Positions 44,565-58,170 are shown, counted from the stretch's first letter. The stretch: 64,000 nucleotides of DNA from Bactericera cockerelli (GCA_024516035.1 CM044958.1:3986574-4050573); one strand, 5' to 3'. A program made the numbers and translations. The notes: generated by a model not told the origin, from the letters alone.

Positions 44565-45090
44565 CTTACACGAGTTGCATAATTTCCGCGTCGAATAGAA
44601 CACTTTAGCTACAGGGTCAATGAAAAGTTCCGGTCGCATAATTGCCGCGTCAAATAGAACACTGTAGCACAGGGTCAATGAAAACTTCGCGTCAAACGGA
44701 ATACTGTAAATATCGGGTAGATAAAAAGTTTCAGCTGTATAATTTCGCGTCAAAGGGAACACTGTAGCTACAGGGTTAATGAAAAGTTTCGGTTGCATAA
44801 TTTCCGCGTGGAATAGAACACTGTAGCTACAGGGTCAATGAAAAGTTTCGGTTGCATAATTTCCGCGTCAAATGGAATACTGTGGCTACAGGGTTAATGA
44901 AAAGTTCAACTGCATAATTTCCCGTCAAACAGAATACTGTAACTACAGGGTAGAGAAAAAGTTCCGGTTTCATAATTTCGCTGAAAATGGAATACTGTAA
45001 CTACAGGGTTAATGAAAAGTTCAATTGCATAATTTCGAGTCAAATATAGAATAATGTAGTACAGGGTCAATGAAAATTTCCGGTTGCATA
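44565..45090. repeat. Minisatellite, about 60-bp unit, nine diverged copies
   Basis: Unit: gcataatttccgcgtcaaat, agaacactgtagctacaggg, tcaatgaaaagttccggtt. Copies vary by substitutions and small indels, so older than the other arrays. Confidence 0.85.
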
Positions 45091-46284
45091 TATATATTAA
45101 TATTAGTCCAATTGGGGGGCATTTATGAGTACATAGTACAATCTAGATATTTAAATCTAAAAGAATATGGAGTAAGAAATTGTACATTAAGCGCAGACTT
45201 AAGTGTAAATTTCTGCAGTATAATAAACACTACATTAATTTGATACTACTCACACTACAATACAATACAACAGACACTAGACCGACTAGTGACTAGACAG
45301 CTAGACACCATGGCACAATGTTTTCAGGCTAATGAATGAACAAGCTGTCTAGATCAGACCGCTTTAATTGCACTTGTTCACAGATCATTATGAATTCGTA
45401 ATTAGCTGATAAATGAGCAATTGTGATCTATATTACAGAGTGGCCAGACCTTGTGTTTACCAGAAATAATTTCACCCTGTTTGAAGTATTTAAAATAATA
45501 TTTTTTTTTCTTTCAAGATGAGTGATTCACAGCCGTTTTTATTTCGTAAATACATGTAGCCATGAAAACAGGAGCTGCCATTTTTATTTCCTAGCCATGA
45601 AACAGGAGCTACTGTAGACACTTATGGTCTGTATTGTAGCCTGCCATCGTAGTATGCCTCCCCTGTGATGGTGAGAAGTACTCAGTACTTCCCAATTAAG
45701 TGCTGGGTCAACACGAGCGCACCGAAAGGTATCCTTAGAAACACTGTAACCAAATTTCGAATACACATTTTTGATGGATATAAATTTTGAATACAAAAAA
45801 TAAATTAAAAATTAACAATTATTTATTTTTATTGGGGTTTTTTTTTTTCCTAACGTCTCTTTGAAATCGAGATCATTCGAGGTTTACCCTCCATTTTCGT
45901 AAATCTTACCACTTACCACCCTAACCAGACTAGTCCTAAACTTGCTGGATGTTGCTTAACTTCAGCGATCTTACGACAACTGGAGTATTAACGAACCACT
46001 CCGCTGACCCACGACCATCTAAATAATTTCGCTTGATAGAGAATACTACAGCAGGAATACAGAAAAAAAACTATTGCAAAAAAGTTTTCAAATCTATATT
46101 GTTCATTCTCCTGAAGATACCTCATGTTTGTTGAAGATGTTATTGTGAATATAAATACAGTCATGGAAACTTAAAAAAAAAAAAAAATCGTGATGCAAAA
46201 ATTAATCAAATTAACACTACTAATTTTTCCCTCATACTTGGGACTCGAACCACCGACCTCCAGGTTACAATAGTAAGCTGACAA

Positions 46285-46465
46285 AAGGGTTTGGTGGAAG
46301 AGATTGCCACAGGCAATAACCCCGCCGTTTAGGTAGGGCAGACATTAGCTTTATTCTCTTTTTTTGTTCGTTTCTTTGTTCAATCTATTTATTCTTTCTT
46401 TATAATTTCATTGTATTTTACTGTATATATTTTTGTCTTACCTAGAAAAGCATAACATTATTATA
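46285..46465 (+). mobile_element. LINE-W 3' end
   Basis: tttggtggaagagattgcca, stop, UTR and tail. It is followed directly by SINE-B (46466-46605). A matching plus-strand copy lies at 63566-63745. Confidence 0.75.
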
Positions 46466-46919
46466 CCGACCTCAGTAGCGTGATCGATAAGGCGGCGGAC
46501 ATGTAATCTGGAGGTCGGCGGTTCAAGTCCCGGTTTCAGCAAAGATTTAGTAAAGCGGGTTTGAGTAGATGTGATATCGCAAAAGTGATTAACATATGTA
46601 AGATAAAATATAAAAAAAACTAAAACTATTATTATAATAATAGAAATAAGTCCGCCGCCTTATCGATCAAGCTACTGTGAGGAGGTCCGTAGCCAACACA
46701 TTTTCAAACACATACCTAACAGGCAGAAAATTACCCACTTGACTATGAGAACTTGAAAGCCAAGCAAAAATTTGCAGCTTGAGCGCTATTTTTCAAAAAT
46801 GTACTTGAGAAAATATCTAATGCATTCTTGAAAAAGTAAGTACTTTTTTGTGCACACTTGAAAGAGTTTTTTATACACCATTGTGTACTGGAAAGTATTC
46901 CATAAATATATCATAGTGT

Positions 46920-48150
46920 TGTGGGCCAGTGCGCTAACAGATTACATACTTGTGGGCTACTTACGAATTCAATAAATACATATTTATTATTATTATTATT
47001 GTTTTATTTCTCAAGTTATGAAGCTCGCCGGAAGGCGAGCGCTCGTCAAGTAGCGCCAGCCAATCGGCCTATATTAACACGAAACAGAGTTTTATATGTA
47101 TACAATATACATACAGGTAACAATTAACCTCATCTATGGGCTAGGATATAGCAAACATAGAAGGATTACAATGTTGTTAAGGAGATTTGAGGGGATTATT
47201 ATTATTATTATTTAACACTTCATTAATATGGACATTATATACAACGCAGATATAATTACAAATTAATATACAATATATTAAGAGAAGTAAAACGAAGAAA
47301 ATATAATACAGGTACAGTATAATATCTAAAGGAAAAAGAATCGTTTTTAAACGTATATTTATTGTAGTCTAGTTCAATACAGATCTCTTTCTATCACTGA
47401 TTTGAAGTAACGCCCAGCGAGGCTAGGACTTGTATCGGTGACCGTTCAAACCTCTCGTCTCGTGATGATGGCCTTTCCCGTCCCCACTCGGACTTGTCTT
47501 GAGTGCCTGGTTTGTGAGTTTTCAGTGAAAAGAGGGTCAGAACCTTCGACGGTCAGAACCTTTGCAGTTGAAAGCGACGTTTAAAACCCAAATTAAAAAA
47601 AAATTCCGAATTGGAATCGAATAAAAAAAACCAATCCCTACACATTTATTATTTTTATTATCCCTACCTGGAATCGATCTTTGACCTGGATGAAACTCAC
47701 ATTAAATAAGGAAAGTGAAAACACTTGAATGTACAGTTCTCTCTTAAAGAACTCGTAAGTGTTCTGTGTGAAAGAAGAAAAAAAATCGTAGTCTGATGGG
47801 TGATGAGAGGGGGGGGGGGGGGGGGTCACACCTCTACACCCCGGGTGGTGGGAAGATGGTTTGTGACGTCACCAAGCAACAAATATTATGACGTCATTAG
47901 AGACATTGTGCTTCTGGCAGGGTGCCAACCTTCGGCGCTGTCCCTCGTGTCCAAATAGCATCATGACACAAATCCGTAACGTGTGGTTTATTTGGATGAG
48001 AGAAGGAAGAGGAGGATGATGGGGAGAGGAGGAGGAGAGGAGAGGATGTACATAGTTTTAGGAGGTGGAGGGGTATTATATTAATATTTATATAAAAATA
48101 TATTTATTAAAATGAGCAACTTTTTTTACAAACACAGAATTAGCTGAATA
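46920..48150. other. No gene seen apart from repeats
   Basis: Contains an ATT-tailed element (47195-47300), SINE-C (47378-47598) and an 18-G run. 47860-48060 is mixed-composition unique DNA; I find no convincing exon. Confidence 0.4.
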
Positions 48151-48154
48151 ACAC

Positions 48155-49800
<1,646 letters not shown>

Positions 49801-50410
49801 GGAAGGCAGATAGTGAGGTGGACTGGTCTAGTTTTATTTTGATACAGAACTAGCTGATGCTGAGTCACGCTGGATAATTTGGCCACCTGGGCCTGTCATT
49901 TACATCTGCGGTGTTATTAATAAAATAATAAATGTGTGGTGATTTTTTTTTTTTGCTCGAAATTCTACTATTGCTTGTCGTTTGTTTTGTTTAAAGAAGA
50001 AAAAAAATGTCTCCTAAACGTAGGTAGTAAAAAACACTAATAAAGTAATATCCATAAAGTCGTAATCGTAAAAAAATCTACGAAGATAACGAAAGAGTAT
50101 TGTTTCCATTATACTAGGTACTTAAAAACCAACCTCAGTGGCTTGATCGGTAAGGCGGCGGACTTGTAACCTGAAGGTCAGTGGTTCGAAAAGATTTAGT
50201 GAGGCTAAGTTTGAGATATCACGAAAGTGTTAACACAAATATGATAACTTTCAACTTAACTATTGAAGCTATTCAGTGTTATGTCCTAAAAACCTTATAG
50301 GTATGACTGGTCAAAACTTGGGAACCTAATAGAGAAAAAAAAAACAGGTCAAATTTATCTCTTTATATTAGGAAGTTTTATGTCTAGGTTCGCCTGTATT
50401 GTATATTAAT

Positions 50411-50720
50411 AATATCGCCCTTTAATACTGCCCGATTAAGACTATTCCCATTTTCCAGCAGTAAGCCCAAGACATACTATGAAGTGGTAAAAATCCCAAA
50501 TGGGACGATAACTTGTCATGTCCCGGCTGGGTTTCGAACCCACGACCTCTGGAATCTTTTGATTCACAGAGTCAAATCTATGGGGCCTATAATTCTGCAC
50601 TACCCACTAAAATTGTGATATAATAGCACTAAGTAACACATTTTTTTTTTTTTTAATATTGTGACTGGTAACTGTGGATTCACAGAGTGCCGCCTTTGCC
50701 ACTGAGCTACCGGGACAGAC
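50411..50720 (-). mobile_element. SINE-A copy, long subfamily
   Basis: Normal body and head, but with the same roughly 110-bp extra block (about 50570-50690) as the copy at 7794, in the same relative place. Confidence 0.8.
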
Positions 50721-50877
50721 TGTCACCTGGTAGTTACCAATATTTTTATGTTTAAGGGTTGATTAACTCTTCTTTCGCCACCATTACGTTGCACATAGAC
50801 AGGAATACTTTTCTTAAGTATCTTTCAGAAATGAACTCGATTTGCCGGATCATAAACCTTGAGAAATAGTCCCCACA

Positions 50878-51115
50878 TAGCGTTTGCCCGTGCTTTGCAA
50901 CGGGACTAATTTCAAATTGACTAAGCATGGCCGTACTGCTGGCAGCAATGCTTTTGAACTTTTTATAATTTTTCTGACAAAGCGATAATGGTTTTGGGGG
51001 GGGTCATTCTCAGACATTTTTCGCTATTCTACGTTTTGGCTAAACAACTCCGGACAAGCAAACAAACAACAAACTAGGTGGTAGGTAGTCCTTTTTTCGT
51101 TTATATAGTACCCAT
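50878..51115 (-). mobile_element. Diverged non-autonomous Helitron
   Basis: On the minus strand the 3' end is cccgttgcaaagcacgggca followed by aacgctat in place of CTAG. The interior matches the Helitron at 16979 (gtccggagttgtttagccaa). Confidence 0.75.
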
Positions 51116-51126
51116 AGTACTCCGGG

Positions 51127-51478
51127 AGCCAGCCGCTCCGTGGCGTAACGGTTGTGACTACTACCCGTAGTCCAGAGATCTTGAGTTCAATCCCCGGTCG
51201 GAGCAGACTTTTCGCACAGAAAATTTGTCACTCATACATGGTATTTCGGTCCTACCAGGCCGGGTGAGGTTCATGTGGGTAGCTGGTACGATTCCCAGCG
51301 AATGGAGGGTAAAACCTCCGTCAGTCTACCTCAAGTCAGGACGTTAAAACCAAATAGAATCAATGGACATGACAGGAACCTAGACATTGGATCTGATGGG
51401 TGTCCATTTAATCCTCTCACCACCGTGAGTTAGGTATCAATACCTAACTCACGGACACGGAATATTATTATTATTATT
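51127..51478 (+). mobile_element. SINE-E copy, full length
   Basis: Head gctccgtggcgtaacggttg; ends tctcacgg-type box and an ATT repeat. A second full copy lies at 52822-53166 in the intron of the downstream gene. Confidence 0.85.
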
Positions 51479-52135
51479 ATGGCTTCGTCGAGTGCAAGGA
51501 AATTACAGTTTGTTTGTATTTTGTCCCCTTCATTCGTCTTACCGGAAGTTCACCCTGGCTAACGCCGAAATACCAACACATTTTGCAGCCACTGCAGCCA
51601 GACACCACATTTCATCCGCTTTCCAACAGAAATCTCAAAAACACTGTTCACTTCCAAAATTTCCCAACCTAAATTTTTAGTAATAACACCGGACACTGGT
51701 ATACTAATGTGAGCAAAACAAACTGAAATTAAAAACAACAAAATCTACTACATACTTAAACATAACATATACTACGTACATACTTTTTACACCATTCAAA
51801 ATTAATCTTGGAAATAGTATACGCAAAAAAAAACAACGAAAATACAAAAAAAAAACGAATCTTTTAACACCACAAACGTATCTTAAAATATCACATCTTT
51901 AAATAAAAAAAGATAACAGGACATCTTTAAATAAAAGCATCTTAAAACAGGACATCTTTAAATAAAAGTATCTTACAACACCACATCTTAAAAAAAAAAA
52001 AAATACGTATGCAACTGATTCCGAACATAGCATTGAATTAAAGCTCGCGAGTTCTCTTTATTTCTTTATTTCTTCACTTTTATTTGTATTTCTTCTTTTT
52101 TTATTTCTCCTTCCTTCACTTTTATTTCTGCGAGA

Positions 52136-52353
52136 ATGGGTGTCAACGGCGCGTGTGATCTGCGCCCTAACAGCGGTTCCATACGAAGCTTCAACTACGT
52201 CTATGATCCGAAAGAGGTTTACGATAAGCACGGGCGGAAGAGGAACGTGTGCTACGAGCCCATTGATGGGCTGCCCATTGACAACGAGTGCGAGGTGAAA
52301 GAGCCATCCTGCAGTTTGAACCGATCCTACCCGGTGCCGCCCAAGTTATACAG
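52136..52353 (+). CDS. Cysteine-rich protein of unknown function, 5' visible exon
   Basis: From ATG at 52136 the exon reads MGVNGACDLRPNSGSIRSFN, then YVYDPKEVYDKHGRKRNVCY, then EPIDGLPIDNECEVKEPSC to PPKLY. Donor TACAG|gtatta at 52354, exit phase 2. Four cysteines, no hydrophobic segment. A long pyrimidine tract and gcgag precede the ATG (52075-52134), so this may be an internal exon whose acceptor lies at about 52134, with a signal-peptide exon upstream that I cannot find. I recognise no family. GC-rich third positions mark it as coding. Confidence 0.75.
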
Positions 52354-52462
52354 GTATTACAGTAGACTAATCTCGCCAGCCTCCGTGGCGTAACCCGCCC
52401 TTCCTACCTTCTCCTGCCTCCTCCCCTGAACAAGATCAGAACAGTGTTCTTTTTTTTTAAAG

Positions 52463-52713
52463 TGGGGTTTAACGTCGCTTTCAACTGCAATGGTCATATC
52501 ACGACGGGGGTTTTACCCTCCATTCGCAGGAAACTCACAAACCTGATGCTACTCACATTGACCTCACCCAGCCTGAGTGGGGCCGGGAAAAGCCAGCGTC
52601 ACGAGAATTAGAATTTGAATGGTCACCCATCCAAGTCTTAACCTCGCTGGATGTCGCTTAACTTCGGTGTTCTGAAGAGAACCGGTGTATTCAACATGCC
52701 ATCGACGCTGGCT
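52463..52713 (-). mobile_element. SINE-C (5S-derived), full length
   Basis: Near-complete minus copy in the intron: head gccagcgtcgatggcatgtt, 5S-like box gttaagcgacatccagcgag, body and tail. Confidence 0.85.
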
Positions 52714-53389
52714 GATACAGTGTTCTTTTTTATACGTTGAGCCTTAGAGAAGGAATACTATAGACAACAAGCCTTCATAAAGTAAAATTAAATTCAATGC
52801 GACCGCTTTTTGTAACCCCAGCCTCCGTGGCGTAACGGTTGTGACTACTGCCCGTCTAGTCCATCAGAGATCCTGAGTTCGATTCCCGGTTGGAGCAGAC
52901 TTTTCGCAATTCTGTTCCCTCCGAACATGTGAGGCTGGCATTTCCGGCCCTACCCAGGCTGGGTGAGGTTAATGTGGGTAGCTGGTACGCTTCCCAGCGA
53001 ATGGAGTGTAAAAGCCCCGTCGTGTCTACCTCAGGTCAGGACGTTAAAACCAACTAGAATTAATGGACATGAAAGGAGCCTAGACATTGGATCTGGGTGC
53101 CCATATAATCCTCTCACCATCGTGATTTAATTATCTATGCCTATCTCACGGACACGGAATTATTATTAGTAGTAGAATCTCGCTAATGGGTGGACGTTAA
53201 ACAGGGAGAAGACCTCGCTAGAGGACTATAAATAGAGAACAGACTAGCCAACCCTAACAAGCTGCCAGGCTTGCAGTTTCCCAAGGGTTTAATGGCCTGT
53301 AAAGAAAAAGTCCAAGCCCTCACGATGGTTGATCGCACATAGAAATATGTTATTCAGGACGAGCCATATTTGAAATAAAGTTGGCTGGA

Positions 53390-53912
53390 GACTCTATTTG
53401 CTTTCTTTCAGGTATAACTAGACTCTATTTGCTTTCTTTAAGGTATAACTAGACTCTATTTGCTTTCTTTCAGGTATAACTCGACTCTATTTGCTTTCTT
53501 TCAGGTACAACTAGACTCTATTTGCTTTCTTTCAGGTACAACTAGACTCTATTTGCTTTCTTTCAGGTATAACTAGACTCTATTTGCTTTCTTTCAGGTA
53601 CAACTATCCCTGTCAGGTGGGCGTCAAGATTTCTGTTACATCCACAGGTTTGACTCTATGTGCTTTCTTTCAGGTATAACTAGACTCTATGTGCTTTCTT
53701 TCAGGTATAATAACTATCCCTGTCAAGGGGATGTCGAGATTACTCTTACATCCACAGGTGCGACTCTATTTGCTTTCTCTTACATCCACAGGTGCGACTC
53801 TATTTGCTTTCTCTTACATCCACAGGTGCGACTGTATTTGCTTTCTTTCAGGTACAACTAGACTCCATTTGCTTCTTTCAGGTACAACTAGACTCCATTT
53901 GCTTTCTTTCAG
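53390..53912 (+). repeat. Tandem array of a splice acceptor (31-bp unit)
   Basis: Unit gactctatttgctttctttc + aggta(t/c)aacta. AG dinucleotides in the same context end at 53411, 53442, 53473, 53504, 53535, 53566, 53597, 53673, 53704, 53851, 53881 and 53912. Two copies (53598 and 53705) continue with the first codons of the real exon (actatccctgtcag), and a second unit (cttacatccacaggtgcgac) is repeated three times. The array is the polypyrimidine tract and 3' splice site of the next exon, amplified. Confidence 0.92.
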
Positions 53913-54213
53913 GTACAACTATCCCTGTCAGGTCGACGTGCACGGCAAGCCTTGCAGCCCGCCTCCCCCCACCCCGGCCGACTGCTTCCTCCTCCACGAC
54001 ATTCCCCTCCACGACTTCTCCCTGCGCGGCAGTCGCATGAACCGCCAGTGCGAGTGCAAGATGCGGAACGGTCTCCAGTCCGACTGCAAGCGCTACAGCT
54101 ACGGCCACCGCGTCGTCTGCAAGTGTCCGCCGCTGCCGGAAATCCTGAAACCCGCCGGCCTCACGAGTTACGAAATCATTCCGGCGGACTCGTTTTGCTA
54201 TCGGAGAGTTTGA
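53913..54213 (+). CDS. Cysteine-rich protein of unknown function, last exon
   Basis: Follows the last acceptor of the array (ctttctttcag, AG 53911-53912). It joins the previous exon in phase (AG|G) as LYRYNYPCQVDVHGKPC, then SPPPPTPADCFLLHDIPLHD, FSLRGSRMNRQCECKMRNGL, QSDCKRYSYGHRVVCKCPPL, ending ADSFCYRRV-stop. The two exons give 172 residues with 13 cysteines, including CEC and CKC pairs. This looks like an extracellular disulfide-rich protein. I do not recognise the family. Earlier acceptors would add repeat-encoded peptide or stops, so the last AG gives the only conserved-looking product. Confidence 0.8.
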
Positions 54214-55830
54214 TTCGCGGCTTTGATTTGCTCGGAAATACAGTGAGAAAGCAGAGAAAGGATAATAGCATTTGGCGGACTCATTTTGCTATAGAAGAGT
54301 TTGATTCGCCTTTGATTTGCTCAGAGAAAGGATAATAATAATACTCTTTAGAGGAAGGTAACCACCAAGCGAGGTTCATGCTCAAAGCATTTGGCGGACT
54401 CATTTTCCTATAGAAGAGTTTGATTCGCCTTTGATTTGCTCGGAAATACAGTGAGAAAGCAGAGATAGGATAATAATACTCTTTAGAGAAAAGTAAGAAA
54501 GGTATAGAAGAGTTTGATTCGCTTTTAATTTGCTCGGAAATACAGTGAGAAAGCAGAGAAAGGATAATAATAATACTCCTTAGGGAAGGTAACAACCAAG
54601 CAAGTGTCCGCCGCTGCCGGAAATCCTGAAACCCGCCGGCCTCACGAGCTACGAAATCATTCCGGCGGACTCATTTTGCTATCGAAGAGTTTGATTCGCG
54701 GCTTTGATTTGCTCGGAAATACAGTGAGAAAGGATAATAATACTCTTTAGAGGAAGGTAACTACCAGGCGAGGTTTGGCGTTTTTGGCGGACTCATTTTG
54801 ATATAGAAGAGTTTGATTCGCCTTTGATTTGCTCGGAAATATAGTGAGAAAGCAGAGATAGGATAATAATACTCTTTAGAGGAAAGTAACCACCAGACGA
54901 GGTTCATGCTCAAAGCATTTGGCGGACTCATTTTGCTAGAGAAGAGTTTGATTCGACTTTAATTTGCTCGGAAACATACAGTGAGAAAGCAGAGAAAGGA
55001 TAATAATAATAATAATACCCTTTAGAGAAATGTAACCACCAAGCGAGGTTCATGCTCAAAGCATTTGGCGGACTCATTTTGCTATAGAAGAGTTTGATTC
55101 GCCTTTAATTTGCTCGGAAATACAGTGAGAAAGCAAAGCATTTGGCGGACTCATTTTGCTATAGAAGAGTTTGATTCGCCTATAATTTGCTCGGGAATAC
55201 AGTGAGAAAGCCGAGAAAGGATGATAATAATAATAATACTCTTTAGAGGAAGGTAAACACCAAGCGAGGTTCATGCTCAAAGCATTTGGCGGACTTGTTT
55301 TGCTATAAAAGATTTTTATATTCGCGGCTTTGATTTGCTCGGAAATATACAGTGAGAAAGAAGAGATAGGATAATAATACTCTTTAGAGAAAGGTAACCA
55401 ACTAACCACCAAGCGAGGTTCATGCTCAAAGCATTTGGCGGACTCATTTTGCTATAGAAGAGTTTGATTCGCCTTTGATTTGCTCGAAAATACAGTGAGA
55501 AAGCAGAGAAAGGATAATAATACTCTTTAGAGAAAGGTAACCACCAGACGAGGTTCATGCTCAAAGCATTTGGCGGACTCATTTTGCTATAGAAGAGTTT
55601 GATTCGCCTTTGATTTGCTCGGAAATACAGTGAGAAAGCAGAGAAAGGATAATAATAATAATGCTCTTTAGAGAAAGCTAACCACCAGACGAGGTTCATG
55701 CTCAAAGCATTTGGCGGACTCATTTTGCTATAGAAGAGTTTGATTCGCCTTTCATTTGCTCGGAAACAAATAGTGAGAAAGCAGAGAAAGGATAATAATA
55801 ATACTCTTTAGAGGAAGGTATGTCCTATGT
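54214..55830 (+). repeat. Downstream tandem array built from the last-exon end and a SINE-D piece
   Basis: About twelve imperfect units of 110-150 bp: ggcggactcattttgctata, gaagagtttgattcgccttt, gatttgctcggaaatacagt, gagaaagcagagaaaggata, then a SINE-D piece (ctctttagaggaaggtaacc to agcattt). The first part derives from the coding end (PADSFCYRRV-stop) and the 3'UTR of the cysteine-rich gene. SINE-D is carried along as part of the unit. Confidence 0.9.
54601..54693 (+). pseudogene. Duplicated 3' end of the cysteine-rich gene
   Basis: Within the array, a longer copy encodes KCPPLPEILKPAGLTSYEII, then PADSFCYRRV-stop, identical to the parental C-terminus, with only a few synonymous changes (agc for agt, tca for tcg, cga for cgg). 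It has no acceptor or start and so is presumably untranslated, but its protein sequence is intact. Confidence 0.85.
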
Positions 55831-55984
55831 TATGTACCTATATATTCCCATTGTTCCAGTAGTAAGCCTAAGACGTATTATTATGTGTTAAAAATGGGAG
55901 GATAACTTGTCATGTCCCGGCTGAGCTTTGAACCCACGACCTCAGGATTCACAGAGTGACACCTTTACCACTGATACGTAATAC

Positions 55985-56525
55985 TCAACTAAAGATCTAT
56001 CGCAGTAGAGGGCACAGTCACAAACAACAAGGTAATGATTCGCTCCAGGGTATCTTCTAAATAAGTCTAAAATGTAACATATTCAACAGAAAAATATGCC
56101 GTTCTCTTGAGATTTACTATAATAAAAATCGTTACTCTCATACAAGTTTGGTAGGATACGCAACACTCAACGAAAAGATCTATTCCACACTAGAGGTCAC
56201 AAGGTTCAGAATCGCCCCAAGCAATCCTCTACGTCTGCATGACCTACAAAACTACAGGTCAAACCGTTCCGAATCGGTTCGTCTCGCCGCCTCATAAAAA
56301 ATCACTCCTCCCCCCAGGTCACGAACCTTGGACCAGTCGACTGTGAACCTCTGGCACTACCGCGTACACTTGACCCTAGTTATTTGACCTTACCGATTTG
56401 ACCTGAACCAAAGTCAAGGCAACAGAGTGACCGACTGACGAAATATAGTATTAATCAATTCATTACAATGTTCGGTGGTCCAATTATGGGTCCGTGTGGA
56501 ACCAATTCGTCGAGCGTATATCATC
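55985..56525. other. No gene seen
   Basis: Mixed-composition unique DNA with two similar stretches (aaagatctatcgcagtagag and aaagatctattccacactag, about 190 bp apart). No exon pair recognised. Confidence 0.4.
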
Positions 56526-56530
56526 TTCAA

Positions 56531-56707
56531 CTTCTCACTTTTCTGTTTATACTGATTAGAATAGAGAGCTTAGTTGATGACATGAATAATCAGAACTGTT
56601 ACCTGCTGATGAAAGCAAATTAGCTCGAAACAGCTGTCCAGGTATGTTCTGATATTCATGTACTGTACATCTAGTACAACTTCTCACTTTTCTGTTTATA
56701 CTGATTA
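56531..56707 (+). mobile_element. Hammerhead-ribozyme element, near-intact copy
   Basis: cttctcacttttctgtttat occurs at 56531 and again at 56680 (149 bp apart), enclosing one hammerhead: a monomer plus part of the next unit, as in a retrozyme dimer remnant. Confidence 0.8.
56581..56663 (+). ncRNA. Type I hammerhead ribozyme with one stem II mismatch
   Basis: CTGATGA at 56606-56612, stem II AAGC/GCTC (the outer pair is A-C instead of G-C), GAAA at 56627-56630, CAGCTG minimal stem III, GTC at 56636-56638 with predicted cleavage after 56638. Stem I is long: catgaata..tcagaac..acctg before the core pairs with caggta.gttctgatattcatg after it. The core is complete; the stem II mismatch may weaken activity. 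Confidence 0.85.
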
Positions 56708-56719
56708 TACTGATCTAGA

Positions 56720-56870
56720 GACCACTCGATGCATTGGTGGTCAACTGGTCAGAGGATGAGACTGGTAATCCAACGGGCGCGGATAGGTGAGTTCGAACCC
56801 CGCCCAGAGCAAGGTTTTTTCTCATTTATTTGAGCATGAATGGATCATATAAAAATATCATTCAACCAAG
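56720..56870 (+). mobile_element. tRNA-like SINE head, singleton
   Basis: cattggtggtcaactggtca, then actggtaatccaacgggcgc and gagttcgaaccccgcccaga resemble D-, anticodon- and T-arms, followed by a short AT-rich tail. No second copy noticed. Confidence 0.5.
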
Positions 56871-57169
56871 CATTTGTACTGGTAATTGATGTGGTTACGG
56901 CGATGTCGTACCAAGTTGGGGTTCAACTCACCCCACCGGGATCAAGTCACTCCACTATCGGTACTAGAAAGTCAATATTGTGATGGCTCAAGTCACCCCA
57001 CTAGACGGTACTAAAAATTGAATATTGTGAATAAAATTCAAATACAACTAATTTACTATCACAGATATTAGACATAAGTCACATGAGACAGTAATGTTTT
57101 CTACACTCAGTATTTCGTGATTTGATTTATTATATTAGGTTATGTAAGCTATTACTATTAGAGTAAGCT

Positions 57170-57336
57170 TCATTAGGTAGAAAAAATATATACAGTAAAA
57201 TACAATGAAATTAAAAAAAAAACTAAAAAGATTGAGCTAAGATACAAGAACAAAAAAAAAAAGAAGAGAATTGAGTTAATGTCCTACCTAAAGGGCGGGG
57301 TTATTGCCTGTGGCAATCTCTTCCACCCAGCCCTTG
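57170..57336 (-). mobile_element. LINE-W 3' end
   Basis: Tail and UTR at 57170-57295, coding end at 57336-57297 (GWVEEIATGNNPAL). It starts at the same coding position as the other copies. Confidence 0.75.
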
Positions 57337-57599
57337 TTAATTGTTAGCTGTCATTAAGACGAGTATACCATACAGCTGTCAGTTTTCATTGCAACAAGTA
57401 TATTCGTATCTTATAGCCGTCAATATATCATTCGTCATGTCGTTTGTACTTATTGTTTGCTTTTCATTGTATTTGTTGTATCATAATTATTATATGTACG
57501 AGTCTACGAGTACATACATAAAAAACTACTATCTATGTATTTATTTAATGATTTACAGAGGAATGAAGCATGTACCTATTAAAGCTGTAGCATATTTTT

Positions 57600-57868
57600 T
57601 TTAAAAAAGATGAGTGTTTCACGGCCGTTTTTTATTTCGTAGCCATGAAACAGGAGCTACTGTAGACGCATGTGGTTTATGTTGTAGCCTGCCCATCCCG
57701 TAGTGTGCCTCCCCTCTGAGGTGCTGGGTCAACACGAGCGCACCGGAAGGTATCCCTTTCAAACAACTGTGACCAAATTTTGAATACAAATTTACTGTCG
57801 GCGCGGGGGTTCGAACCTGGGACCTTCCGCATGGCACGCGAGTGCTTTACCACTGAGCTATTCGTGCG
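57600..57868 (-). mobile_element. SINE-G, full length, with tRNA-like head
   Basis: The minus strand starts gcgcacgaatagctcagtgg, then taaagcactcgcgtgccatg, then aaggtcccaggttcgaaccc: D-arm, a Gly-like anticodon region (gcc) and T-arm. The acceptor ends do not pair, so it is a SINE head and not a tRNA gene. The body contains cacgagcgcaccggaagg. Confidence 0.75.
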
Positions 57869-58170
57869 CTATAAAGTTTGTATATAAAGTTTTTTTTGTG
57901 GCTTTCCTATTATGGCTGGGTTCTCATGAATGAGCTCTTCCACCCAACCGACGGAGAAGTGGCTCTTTACTCTAAAGTGGCACTCAAGCTTCAAGTAACG
58001 TACCACTTCAGATTTGAATACACTTAGGTTTTGTAAGTTTCTAATTTCAGATGGCAACGAATTCCAAAGTCGGACTGTGCATATCTGGAAAGATTTTTCA
58101 AAAGATGTTGTATGATGTAGAGGCGTAGTTAAAAGTTTTGATGCAACTGATCTTGTGCTATATGTAAAGT
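57869..58170 (-). mobile_element. LINE C-terminus (likely LINE-W relative)
   Basis: The minus strand reads TRSVASKLLTTPLHHTTSFE, then VRLWNSLPSEIRNLQNLSVF, then KSEVVRYLKLECHFRVKSHF and SVGWVEELIHENP. LWNSLPSEI..L is the classic end of CR1/Jockey-type ORF2. Because GWVEE follows directly, it shows which coding region the short LINE-W copies come from. Confidence 0.75.

Noticed and set aside
53689..54213. Start of the cysteine-rich protein at 53689 in the acceptor array
   Set aside because: The added residues (CFLSG..., LHPQVRLYLLS...) are translations of the tandem acceptor; the upstream exon joins perfectly in phase at 53913.
57795..57868. Functional tRNA-Gly gene on the minus strand
   Set aside because: D- and T-arm boxes are present but the acceptor ends do not pair and the sequence continues into a repeated SINE-G body shared with two other loci.
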